From NCBI RefSeq assembly GCF_900142365.1, contig NZ_FRAP01000011.1:144390-208389 (forward strand): DNA of 64,000 bases. Direction: 5' to 3'. The notes under the pieces are model-generated. The model was not told the origin of the DNA and made no database searches. It was given only the letters and a program-made list of their open reading frames with translations. This stretch comes from Pseudonocardia thermophila (GTDB lineage Bacteria > Actinomycetota > Actinomycetes > Mycobacteriales > Pseudonocardiaceae). The position numbers were made by a program, and so were the translations under genes. Every line of letters starts with the position of its first letter. The stretch's first letter is position 1. Below are positions 40,509 through 48,110 of this stretch, in pieces.

Positions 40509-41435
40509 ATGAGGAGCCTGATCGTCGAAGAATTCGGCGCCCCCGACGTGCTTCAGCTGGTCGACGGGCCCGTCCCCGAACCCGGCCCGGAGGACGTCCT
40601 CGTCCGCGTCGCCGCCGCGGGACTGAACTGGATCGACGTGTCGCTGCGCGCCGGCAGGCTGCAGCACGCCGGTCTGCTCGTCCCGGCCCCGCGGTACGGG
40701 ATGGGCTGGGACGTCGCCGGCACCGTCGAGGCCGTCGGTACCCGCGTCACCGCCGTCGCGCCCGGCGACCGCGTCATCGGGCTGCGGGACGTCCTCGGCC
40801 GGCCCGGCACCCACGCCGAGTTCGTCGCGCTGCACGAGTCCGCCGTCGTCGACGCCCCCGACGGCGTCGATCTCCTGACCGCCGGCGGTCTCCCACTGGC
40901 CGGGGTCACGGCCATCGGCGCTGTCCGCGCAGCATCATCCGGCAGATCGCTGCTGGTCACCGGCGGGGGCGGGGTGATCGGGCAGATGTGCGTCGCAGTC
41001 GCCGTCCACCGCGGCCTCGACGTCGTGGCGGCCGGCCGGGCGGGCGACGCGAAACGGATCGAGGGCCTCGGCGCCCGGTTCGCCGACACCGACGACCTGG
41101 CCGTGCAGCTGCGGACCCTGGGACCGCGCGGGGTGGATGCGGTGATCGACACCGCCAACCTCGGTGCCGCCGCCCATGAGGCCCTCCGCGGCGGTGGCAC
41201 CTTCGTGGCGCTCGTCCGCCCGTTCGCGCCGCTTCCCCTGCGCGGTACCCGGGTCGTGGTCCACGAGTCGTGGGCCGACACCACCGTCCTGCGCGAGCTG
41301 GTCGAGCTGGTCGAGAAGGACGTCGTCGTCCCGCCGGACGTGCTGCCGCACCGGTTGGGTGAGGCCGCCGCAGCGCACGCCCTCATGGAGGCGGGTGGCC
41401 TGCGCAGCCGCATCGTGCTCACCCCGGACGCCTGA
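40509..41435 (+). CDS. Zinc-less quinone-oxidoreductase-like MDR protein
   Basis: A 308-residue medium-chain reductase of the quinone oxidoreductase group. 'LVRVAAAGLNWIDV' (about 31-44) replaces the zinc-ligand region of alcohol dehydrogenases, and 'LLVTGGGGVIGQMCVAVA' (about 144-161) is the NADPH loop (variant of AxxGxxG). It should reduce quinones or enones with NADPH. It forms a tightly packed operon: its TGA overlaps the next ATG (TGATG). Confidence 0.83.
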   Translation: MRSLIVEEFGAPDVLQLVDGPVPEPGPEDVLVRVAAAGLNWIDVSLRAGRLQHAGLLVPAPRYGMGWDVAGTVEAVGTRVTAVAPGDRVIGLRDVLGRPGTHAEFVALHESAVVDAPDGVDLLTAGGLPLAGVTAIGAVRAASSGRSLLVTGGGGVIGQMCVAVAVHRGLDVVAAGRAGDAKRIEGLGARFADTDDLAVQLRTLGPRGVDAVIDTANLGAAAHEALRGGGTFVALVRPFAPLPLRGTRVVVHESWADTTVLRELVELVEKDVVVPPDVLPHRLGEAAAAHALMEAGGLRSRIVLTPDA

Positions 41436-42115
41436 TGCGGCGCCGCCTGGTACTCGTCCACGGTGCCTGGCACGGCGCCTGGGCGTGGGCTCCCGTGGCC
41501 GATCTGCTGCGCGCCGCCGGCCACGAGGTCGTCGCCCTCGACCTGCCCGGGGCCGACGGCGATCCCGCGGTGTCGCTGTCCGATCAGGCGCGAGCCGTCT
41601 GCGAGGCCCTCGCCCCCGGTTCGCTGCTGGTCGCGCACAGCCACGGTGGCCTGGTCGCCCAGGAGGCTGCCGCGGCGGTACCGGATCGCGTCGCCGGGGT
41701 GATCGGGATCGACGCGTGGTTCGCCGTCGAGCCGGCCTCGTTCCTCGACCTCGTCCCTACCCGGATGGCGGAGCTGATCAGTACGAGCGCCGCGGATCAG
41801 CCCGCCGTGCCGGTGCCGCCGCCGGCGGTGTTCGGCATCGACGATCCGCAGCTCGCCGCCGCTGTCACCCCACGACTGCGGCCCCAGCCCGTGCGCACCT
41901 TCACCGATGTGGCCGCGGGTTTCCGGTTCGCCGACGCCGGCATCCCGGGGATCGGGATCGTCTGCGAGCCGCGCACCCTGCCGTTCGCCGAGCTCGCCGA
42001 GGCGCAGGGCTTCCCCCTCCGGGCGATCACCGCCGGCCACGACGCCATGCTGCTGCGCCCGCCTCAGCTCGCGGCGATGCTCATCGCCGCTGCCGTGGAC
42101 CTGCACCATGGATGA
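41435..42115 (+). CDS. Alpha/beta hydrolase
   Basis: A 226-residue alpha/beta hydrolase with 'LVLVHGAWHGAWAW' (oxyanion-hole loop, about 5-18), nucleophile elbow 'AHSHGGL' (Ser near 69) and a C-terminal 'AGHDAML' (catalytic His near 210). This subgroup ('HGAWHGAW') contains plant-esterase-like and EstC-type enzymes acting on small esters. The gene overlaps both neighbours by a few bases, so it is co-translated with the quinone oxidoreductase and the following gene. Confidence 0.83.
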   Translation: MRRRLVLVHGAWHGAWAWAPVADLLRAAGHEVVALDLPGADGDPAVSLSDQARAVCEALAPGSLLVAHSHGGLVAQEAAAAVPDRVAGVIGIDAWFAVEPASFLDLVPTRMAELISTSAADQPAVPVPPPAVFGIDDPQLAAAVTPRLRPQPVRTFTDVAAGFRFADAGIPGIGIVCEPRTLPFAELAEAQGFPLRAITAGHDAMLLRPPQLAAMLIAAAVDLHHG

Positions 42116-42653
42116 CCTGCTCCGCCTCGACGCCTGCGCACTCGCTGAGATCCGTCGCGTGGTCGACGGCATCCGGTCCGCCGAGTGGGAGCAGCCGACG
42201 CCGTGCGCGGGATGGAGCGTCCGCGCTCTCGTGGAGCACATGACCACCGAGCACGTCGCCATCTGCGGCGGCACACGCCCCGAGGGCGACCCGGTGCGGG
42301 CGTTCGGGCTCGCCGCCGACCGCTGGCTCGCCTTCTTCACCGGTCGAACGGACCCGGTGCTCGTCCCGTCCTCGCAGACGGAGCAGAGCGTCCGGACCGT
42401 GCTCACGGTCCACCTGGCCGACATGGTCATCCACCGCTGGGACCTGCTCACCTCACTCGGCCGGGAAGCGCGCGTACCCGAGGACCTGCTCGTCGCCTCC
42501 GAGGCCGTGGCGGTGCGCGCCACCGACCCGCGCAGTCCGCTGGTCGGGGAGGGCCGTGCCTACCGGCCGGCGCTCCCGGCTGATCCCGGCGACGACCGGA
42601 TCGCTGCGCTCGTGCGCCGCTACGGCCGCGACCCGCACTGGCGGCCGGCCTGA
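42108..42653 (+). CDS. DinB/maleylpyruvate-isomerase-like (TIGR03086-type) protein
   Basis: A 181-residue helical-bundle protein: 'EWEQPTPCAGWSVRALVEHM' read over about 27-46 is the signature of the mycothiol-dependent maleylpyruvate isomerase / TIGR03086 family, with 'VHLADMVIHRWDL' (about 104-116) giving the second histidine pair that binds metal. It may isomerise or protect against a ring-cleavage product using mycothiol. The ATG (42108) overlaps the end of the hydrolase gene. Confidence 0.78.
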   Translation: MDDLLRLDACALAEIRRVVDGIRSAEWEQPTPCAGWSVRALVEHMTTEHVAICGGTRPEGDPVRAFGLAADRWLAFFTGRTDPVLVPSSQTEQSVRTVLTVHLADMVIHRWDLLTSLGREARVPEDLLVASEAVAVRATDPRSPLVGEGRAYRPALPADPGDDRIAALVRRYGRDPHWRPA

Positions 42654-42727
42654 ACGTGGCGCGAGCCCATCGCCGCGTGGCCACGTCCGCGGTTCAAGCG
42701 GGCGCCTGCCGCGCCCATCGTGGGGAT

Positions 42728-43126
42728 GTGAGCCTCCAGGACTGCCCGGGTCACATCGTGCTGGCCCGCCTCGGTGAACGGTGGGCGACCCTGCTCGTCG
42801 CGTCGCTGGCGGACGGCCCGCGCCACCACGGAGACCTGCGTCGCGAGCACCCGCAGCTGACGCAGAAGATGCTGACGCAGACGCTGCGCGGCCTCGAACG
42901 TGACGGGTTCGTCGATCGATGCGTCGAGACCACCGTGGTCCCCGCCCGGGTGCGCTACTCGCTGACCGGGCTGGGCCGGCAGCTGCTCTCGCTGCAGCGC
43001 ACCGTCTACGACTGGGCCGAGGCGCACGTCGACGCGATCCGCTCCGCCCGCCAGGACTTCGACACCCGGGTGCTGCGCGGCGAACGGCCGTCGGTGATCG
43101 AGCTCAACCGAGTGCATCGCGGGTAG
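42728..43126 (+). CDS. HxlR-family transcriptional regulator
   Basis: A 132-residue winged-helix protein of the HxlR (DUF24) family: 'LGERWATLLVASLADGPRHHGDLRR' (about 14-38), 'QKMLTQTLRGLERDGFV' (about 47-63) and 'VRYSLTGLGRQLL'. The usual first Cys 'DCP' is present at the N-terminus, a possible redox or electrophile sensor. Start chosen at GTG 42728 because family proteins begin there; longer in-frame reading adds atypical sequence. It follows the hydrolase/isomerase operon on the same strand and may regulate it. Confidence 0.78.
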   Translation: MSLQDCPGHIVLARLGERWATLLVASLADGPRHHGDLRREHPQLTQKMLTQTLRGLERDGFVDRCVETTVVPARVRYSLTGLGRQLLSLQRTVYDWAEAHVDAIRSARQDFDTRVLRGERPSVIELNRVHRG

Positions 43127-43200
43127 TGGTGGCCGGATCTCGTCGGTCGATGGCCGTCGCGCCGGCAGCCGTTCGGGATCCGCCGCCGTACGGTGCCAGC

Positions 43201-44219
43201 GTGACGCCCCACCGGGTCGCGCTCCTCGTGCCGCAGCGGTTCTCGATGTTCGAGGTCGGGATCGCGCTGGAGATCTTCGCCGGCCACCGCAGCGGGCTCC
43301 CCGAGCCCTGGTACGACGTGCAGCTGTGCGCGGCCGATCCGGCTGCTGTGCTGGCGGACTGCGGCCTGGTCACCGTGCCGATCCCGTACGGGCTCGACGC
43401 CGTCGACGCGGCGGACACCGTGATCGTCGCCGGGGCCGGGGTCGGGGCTGTCCGGTGGACCCCGACCAGCCGGTCGTCCCGCCCGATCCCGATGTCCTGG
43501 CCGCGCTCCGCCGCGCGCACGCTCGCGGCGCACGCATCGTGTCGTTCTGCGACGGCGCGTTCGTCCTCGCGTTCGCGGGTCTGCTCGACGATCGCCGCGC
43601 GACGACCCACTGGAAGCACACCGACCGGCTCGCCCGGGCCTTCCCGCGGATCCGGGTCGAGCCCGACGTGCTCTACGTCGACGACGGCCGGGTCCTCACG
43701 TCCGCCGGCACCGCCGCCGCGGTCGATCTCGCGCTGCACGTCGTCCGCCGCGACCACGGCGCGCGGGTGGCCCGGCAGGTCGCGCGGCACATGGTGATGC
43801 CGCCGCACCGCGAAGGCGGGCAGGCGCAGTTCATCATGACCCCGGTGCCCGAGCGGGGTGCCGCGGCGGGCGGTGTGCAGAAGGTGATGGAGCACGTGGT
43901 CCACCACCTCGACCAGGAGTTCAGCTTGGCGGACCTGGCGGCGATCGCGTTCATGTCCACCCGGAACTTCACCCGACGCTTCCGCGAGGTCACCGGCACC
44001 ACACCGGCGCAGTGGGTGCTCAGCCAGCGGCTGACCCGGGCGCGGGAGCTGCTGGAGGAGACCGACGAGACCGTCGAGCGCATCGCCCGGCTCGCCGGCT
44101 TCGGCAGCGTGGTCACGATGCGCCAGCGGTTCGTCGCGGTCCTGGGCACGTCCCCGTCGAGCTACCGGCGCGCGTTCCGGGACACGGCGTCGGCCGGCGA
44201 CACCGCGCTCGCCGGCTGA
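43201..44219 (+). pseudogene. GlxA-like AraC regulator (DJ-1/PfpI + HTH), frameshifted
   Basis: The N-terminal DJ-1/PfpI-like domain starts at GTG 43201 ('VALLVPQRFSMFEVGIALEIF') and is readable to about 43440 ('DTVIVAGAG'). There a GC-rich run (GGGGCCGGGGTCGGGGC) shifts the frame by one base. Reading resumes in another frame as 'PVVPPDPDVLAALRRAHARGARIVSFCDGAFVLAFAGLL' (split), then the double AraC helix-turn-helix ending 'FGSVVTMRQRFVAVLGTSPSSYRRAF'. Except for the indel the gene is complete, so a base-calling error in the G run is as likely as real loss. Confidence 0.75.
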
Positions 44220-44249
44220 CGTCCGCGCGCGACACCGGGGGAGTCCGCG

Positions 44250-45061
44250 TCAGGCCAGCGCGGCGCGGAACCCCTCCCGCCACGACGGGTACCGCAGCTG
44301 CCATCCGAGCTCGCGCTTCGCCTTGGTGTTGGAGAACCCGCGGCCCTCGGTCATCATCGCGACGGCCACCGACCCGGCGAGCATCCGCCCGAGCCACTTC
44401 GGCAGCGTCATCGGCGGTTTCGCCGAGGTGGATCCACGACGAGTACCCGCCGCCGTCACCGATCAGCGGGTACTGCCGCTTGCGCACCAGCTCGACCTGG
44501 TCGTCGACGGCGCCTGGCCCGTAGAGGCCGCCGTAGCGCAGCGCGGCCCCGTCCACCGCCAGCACCTGCTGCTCGACGTGCTTGATCGCCAGCATCCCCG
44601 GGTGCGCGGGCGTGCCGACGTGCAGGTCGAGCGGATCATCCTCGGTCTTGACCCACCCACCTTCGCGGATGCCGTTCCAGCTCGCGTAGCTCTGCGCGAC
44701 CACGTGCGGCACCTCGGCCGCCGCGGCCGCGGCCAGCAGGTTGTCGGTGCCCGCCGTGCGGAGCCGGATCGTCCGAGCGAACCAGCGGTCCATGTGCTTG
44801 ACGTCGGGCTTGCCGGCGTGGACCGGCGAGATCGCCGTCATCTGGTGGACGACGACGACCGGGGAGGCCTTCACCACGGCGTCGTGCACGGACTCGGCGT
44901 CGAGCCCGTCCATCACAACCGCATCCGCTCCCATCTCCCGCAGCAGGTCCAGCTTCGCCGGGCTCGTGGTCGTCGCGACCACCTCGTGCCCCCCGCGCCA
45001 CCAGCTGCGGAACCAACCGCCGTCCCAGAACGCCGGTCCCGCCGGCGACGAACACCTTCAT
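44250..45061 (-). pseudogene. NAD-dependent epimerase/dehydratase, decayed
   Basis: The start is clear ('MKVFVAGGTGVLGRRLVPQL', ATG 45059-45061). At about 44985 the frame shifts within 'GHEVVATTTSPAKL'. The middle is intact ('DAVVMDGLD', 'QSYASWNGIREGGW', 'ALRYGGLYGPGA'). At about 44425 the text jumps from 'SSWIHLGE' to 'KPPMTLPKWLGRML' in a third frame; about 50 residues usual in this family are missing there. The end 'AKRELGWQLRYPSWREGF' is normal. One frameshift plus one deletion indicates a genuine pseudogene. Confidence 0.75.
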
Positions 45062-45232
45062 GCGCGGATCACCACTTCCTTCGGCCGGTGCCGGGACTCT
45101 CCCGGCACGAGCCGACGGTGCGTCGCGCGATCGGTGCGGCTCAACCAACGGCGTCCGGGATGGCGTGAACCGCGGCGGGGACTGTCCGGGATGCAGCGGT
45201 GCGGACCAGCGCCGCGGTCCGACCGGTGGGGT

Positions 45233-45700
45233 TCAGAACCCCAGGTCGCTGAGTCCCGGGTGGTCGTCGGGTCGGGGCCCGAGCGGCCAGTGGTAGGCGC
45301 GCTCGGCCTCGGTGATCGGCACGTCGTTGATCGACGCGTGCCGCACGGCCATCAGCCCGTGCTCGTCGAACTCCCAGTTCTCGTTGCCGTAGGAGCGCCA
45401 CCACTGCCCGTCGGCGTCGTGGCTCTCGTAGGCGAACCGGACGGCGATGCGGTTGTCGCCGTAGGCCCAGATCTCCTTGATGAGCCGGTACTCCAGCTCC
45501 CGCTCCCACTTGCGGGTCAGGAACTGCACGATCTCGGCGCGCCCGGTGATGAACTCGTCGCGGTTGCGCCAGCGGGAGTCCTCGGTGTACGCGAGCGCCA
45601 CCCGTTCCGGGTCGCGGGTGTTCCACGCGTTCTCCGCCATGCGGACCTTCTGGGTCGCCGTCTCGAGCGTGAACGGCGGGAGAGGGGGTCGATCGCTCAT
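45233..45700 (-). CDS. DUF1348 / NTF2-like (SnoaL-type) protein
   Basis: A 155-residue protein with the DUF1348 pattern: '[21 protein letters not shown]' split over 17-37, '[16 protein letters not shown]', '[24 protein letters not shown]' in pieces, and '[12 protein letters not shown]'. It is an NTF2-like cone fold that binds small ligands; no catalytic role is known. It is divergent from a TetR gene with only 18 bp between the start codons, so it is the probable target of that repressor. Confidence 0.83.
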   Translation of the reverse strand: MSDRPPLPPFTLETATQKVRMAENAWNTRDPERVALAYTEDSRWRNRDEFITGRAEIVQFLTRKWERELEYRLIKEIWAYGDNRIAVRFAYESHDADGQWWRSYGNENWEFDEHGLMAVRHASINDVPITEAERAYHWPLGPRPDDHPGLSDLGF

Positions 45701-45712
45701 TCCGGTAGCGTA

Positions 45713-45728
45713 GAGAACGTGCGTTCTC
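45713..45728. promoter_or_regulatory. Perfect palindrome GAGAACGTGCGTTCTC over the tetR start
   Basis: A 16-bp perfect palindrome that includes the GTG start codon of the TetR gene and lies 12 bp from the divergent DUF1348 start. A -10-like TAGCGT (45707-45712) precedes it, giving a leaderless tetR transcript. Typical of an autoregulatory TetR operator. Confidence 0.65.
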
Positions 45729-46267
45729 CGAGCAACGACGACGTCCTGGCTGCGGCAGGCGCGCTGTTCTACGCGCGCGGTGTCGGCGCCGTGGGCATGG
45801 ACGACGTGCGCGACGCCTCCGGTGCCTCGCTCAAGCGCCTCTATCAGCTGTTCCCGTCGAAGGAGGCGCTGGTCGTGGCCTGGTTGCGGCGCCGTGACGA
45901 GCAGTGGCGGGCCCGCCTGGCCGCCCACGTCGAGCAGGCCGCCGACCCGCGGGAGCGGGTGCTGGCGGTCTTCGACTGGCTCGGCGCGTGGTTCGCCGAG
46001 CAGGACTTCCGCGGCTGCGCGTTCGTCAACTCCTTCGGTGAGCTCGGCGCCACGTCCGCCGCGGTGGCCGCGGAAGCCCGCCGGCACAAGGAGCTGTTCG
46101 CCGGCTACGTCGAGGAGCTCGTCCGCGCCGCGGGAGGATCGACCGAGACCGCGCGCCAGATCTTCCTGCTCGCCGAGGGAGCGATCGTCAGCGCCGCAGT
46201 GCTCGGCGCGGCGGACTTCGCACTCAGTGCGCGAACGGCCGCCGCGCGCCTGCTGCCCACCCGATGA
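45719..46267 (+). CDS. TetR-family transcriptional regulator
   Basis: A 182-residue TetR protein: HTH '[38 protein letters not shown]' in pieces over residues 8-45, then a helical ligand domain with '[15 protein letters not shown]' (about 98-112). The latter motif ('GC.F.N...E') is common in the subgroup that senses small reactive or lipophilic compounds. The GTG start (45719) lies inside the operator palindrome; no ribosome site is visible, consistent with leaderless expression. Confidence 0.84.
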   Translation: MRSPSNDDVLAAAGALFYARGVGAVGMDDVRDASGASLKRLYQLFPSKEALVVAWLRRRDEQWRARLAAHVEQAADPRERVLAVFDWLGAWFAEQDFRGCAFVNSFGELGATSAAVAAEARRHKELFAGYVEELVRAAGGSTETARQIFLLAEGAIVSAAVLGAADFALSARTAAARLLPTR

Positions 46268-46313
46268 TCCCGGACGCGTCGGCTCCGTGCGGGCCGGGTT
46301 CCTGGCGCAGCTC

Positions 46314-46363
46314 GACGAACGGCACCTTCGTCAGCAATGGTGCTCACGAACGTGCCGTTCGTC
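46314..46363. repeat. Family B hairpin, copy 4 (diverged)
   Basis: GACGAACGGCAC (46314-46325) pairs with GTGCCGTTCGTC (46352-46363); inside, a second imperfect arm keeps part of the TTCGT...ACGAA symmetry. It lies between convergent tetR and SDR genes. Confidence 0.65.
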
Positions 46364-46376
46364 AGTTCTCGCGGCA

Positions 46377-47141
46377 CTACAGCGGGGTCACGTACGCGCC
46401 GGAGATGCCGCCGTCGACGAGGAAGTTCGACGCGGTGATGAACGACGAGTCGTCCGACGCGAGGAACGCGGCGGCGGCAGCGATCTCCTCGGGTTCGGCG
46501 AACCGGCCCAGCGGTACGTGGACGAGCCGCCGGGCGGCCCGCTCCGGGTCCTTGGCGAACAGTTCCTGCAGCAGCGGCGTGTTGACCGGGCCGGGGGACA
46601 GCGCGTTGACCCGGATCCCTTCGCGCGCGAACTGGACGCCGAGCTCCCGCGACATCGCCAGCACCCCGCCCTTGGAGGCGGTGTAGGAGATCTGCGAGGT
46701 CGCTGCGCCCATCGTCGCGACGCACGACGCGGTGTTGATGATCGAACCCTTGCCGTTCGCCCGCATGTGCGGGATGGCGTGCTTGCAGCACAGGTAGACC
46801 GACGTCAGGTTGACCTTCTGCACGCGCTCCCACGCCTCGATCCCGGTGATCAGGATCGAGTCGTCGTCGGGCGGCGAGATCCCGGCGTTGTTGAAGGCGA
46901 TGTCGAGCTTGCCGAAGGTGTCGGCGGCGGCGCGGAACAGGTTCTCGACCTGGCCCTCGTCGGTCACGTCGGTGCGGACGAACAGCCCGCCCACCTCGTC
47001 GGCGGCCGTTCTGCCGGCGTCGTCGTCGATGTCGGCGACGACGACGAGCGCGCCCTCGGCGGCGAACCTGCGCACGGTCGCGAGACCGACTCCGCTGCCG
47101 CCTCCCGTTACGACGGCCACTCGGCCCTCGAGTCGCTGCAC
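46377..47141 (-). CDS. Short-chain dehydrogenase/reductase
   Basis: A 254-residue classical SDR with 'VVTGGGSGVGLATVRRF' (about 10-26), 'NNAGISPP' (about 87-94), catalytic Ser in 'INTASCVATMG' and Y-x3-K 'YTASKGG' (about 154-160), and 'ALSPGPVNTPL'. The Asp after strand 2 ('VVVADID') indicates NAD(H) preference. Closest in style to actinobacterial 3-oxoacyl reductase/glucose-1-dehydrogenase-like SDRs; substrate unknown. GTG start at 47139-47141. The 215-bp gap upstream shows no gene. Confidence 0.85.
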   Translation of the reverse strand: MQRLEGRVAVVTGGGSGVGLATVRRFAAEGALVVVADIDDDAGRTAADEVGGLFVRTDVTDEGQVENLFRAAADTFGKLDIAFNNAGISPPDDDSILITGIEAWERVQKVNLTSVYLCCKHAIPHMRANGKGSIINTASCVATMGAATSQISYTASKGGVLAMSRELGVQFAREGIRVNALSPGPVNTPLLQELFAKDPERAARRLVHVPLGRFAEPEEIAAAAAFLASDDSSFITASNFLVDGGISGAYVTPL

Positions 47142-47356
47142 CTTCGTCCTGCTCCCTCGTCCTCAGGCGGCGACGATGCCGACGATCACGCGGCTTCCCG
47201 TGGAGTCGGTGGCCCGGCGCAGCTCCATCCGTCACCATCGGAGGTTCGAACCGCGTTGATCGGGCCATGCTGTCAGCTGGGTCTCGACGGCGCCAGACAG
47301 GGTGCTGACCCTCGCCCGCGGCGACGGGGTCCGGTGCGGACGCGGCGCCCTGCCGG

Positions 47357-47536
47357 TCAGGCCGGCGGCGTACCGGTGCCCGGCCGGTACAGCGATTCCT
47401 GCCCGTCCTCCCACCGGATGCGGTACTGCTCCCGGTCCCCGTTACGGATGACCTCGACGACCTCTCCGCGCCGCCACTGGGCGGGGACCGTGAAGGGGTC
47501 GGCGACGGCGGGGTCGACCGCGGTGCTGTGCGGCAT
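47357..47536 (-). CDS. DUF1918 small protein (second copy)
   Basis: A 59-residue protein found by reading the minus strand: 'WRRGEVVEVIRNGDREQYRIRWEDGQESLYRPG' in pieces (about 21-53) is the DUF1918 core (cf. 'GEVVEV...YxVRWxDG' of the family). It lacks the N-terminal 'GDxLVV' strand seen in the copy at 15045. CAGGAGGAGGCCACC precedes the ATG (47534-47536). A DosR-like box lies 60 bp upstream, tying this gene to the island although it is 13 kb away from its main body. Confidence 0.75.
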   Translation of the reverse strand: MPHSTAVDPAVADPFTVPAQWRRGEVVEVIRNGDREQYRIRWEDGQESLYRPGTGTPPA

Positions 47537-47595
47537 GGTGGCCTCCTCCTGGTCGGTGCACCCCCACGCTCCCCGGACGCAGCCGTCGCGGGCAG

Positions 47596-47609
47596 GGACC
47601 TTCGCCGGG
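47596..47609. promoter_or_regulatory. DosR-like box GGGACCTTCGCCGG
   Basis: Positions 1-10 match the window consensus exactly (11/14 overall). It lies 60 bp upstream of the leftward DUF1918 gene. Confidence 0.6.
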
Positions 47610-47650
47610 GGCGCCGCGGGCGCACCGGCCCACCGCCGCGCGTCCGACGG

Positions 47651-48034
47651 TCAGCCCCGGCCGGACGCCGTCGGCAGCTCCACGCAGTCGGATCCGCAGC
47701 CGCCGCCCGCGGTGGGTGCGGGTGCCGGGCGGTGCAGGACGGCCCGGGTCGGCGTCACGGTGAGCACGTCGTCGGAGAGCGCGGTCTCGCCGTCGACGAT
47801 CAGGGAGTGATCGGCGGCCGAGGTCGGGGGCCAGACGAGCGTGGCGGCGGGACGCGCGGCGACGTTGGCGCGGGTCTTGCGGCCCAGGTCGCCGACGACG
47901 ACCGCGCCGTCCCGCACCTGCGGGGACACCGCGACGATGTGCGGTCGCCCGTCGTCGGCGATGGTCACCAGGTAGGCGAAGCCGTAGCGGGCCGCGGTCT
48001 TGGCCAGGTCGTCGATCGGAACGGCGATGCTCAC
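47651..48034 (-). CDS. PPOX-like flavin/F420 protein
   Basis: A 127-residue split-barrel protein: 'YGFAYLVTIADDGRPHIVAVSPQVRDGAVVVGDLGRKTRANV' spread over about 16-57 and 'SLIVDGETAL' are typical of small actinobacterial PPOX proteins. The C-terminal half is short and ends in an unusual 'GGGCGSDCVELP' (two cysteines). The GTG start (48032-48034) lacks a strong ribosome site. A box identical to the one before the 24831 USP lies 37 bp upstream. Confidence 0.75.
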   Translation of the reverse strand: MSIAVPIDDLAKTAARYGFAYLVTIADDGRPHIVAVSPQVRDGAVVVGDLGRKTRANVAARPAATLVWPPTSAADHSLIVDGETALSDDVLTVTPTRAVLHRPAPAPTAGGGCGSDCVELPTASGRG

Positions 48035-48070
48035 CCGTCGAGCGTATGGCGCCGGCGGAGGCACTGGGCA

Positions 48071-48084
48071 GGGGCCGTTCGTCC
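48071..48084. promoter_or_regulatory. DosR-like box GGGCCGTTCGTCCC (identical to 24732)
   Basis: The exact 14-mer found at 24732-24745, here 37 bp upstream of the PPOX gene. Two exact copies 23 kb apart at matching promoter positions favour function. Confidence 0.55.
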
Positions 48085-48110
48085 CGATCCGGTCGGTGGA
48101 AGGTCGATCC

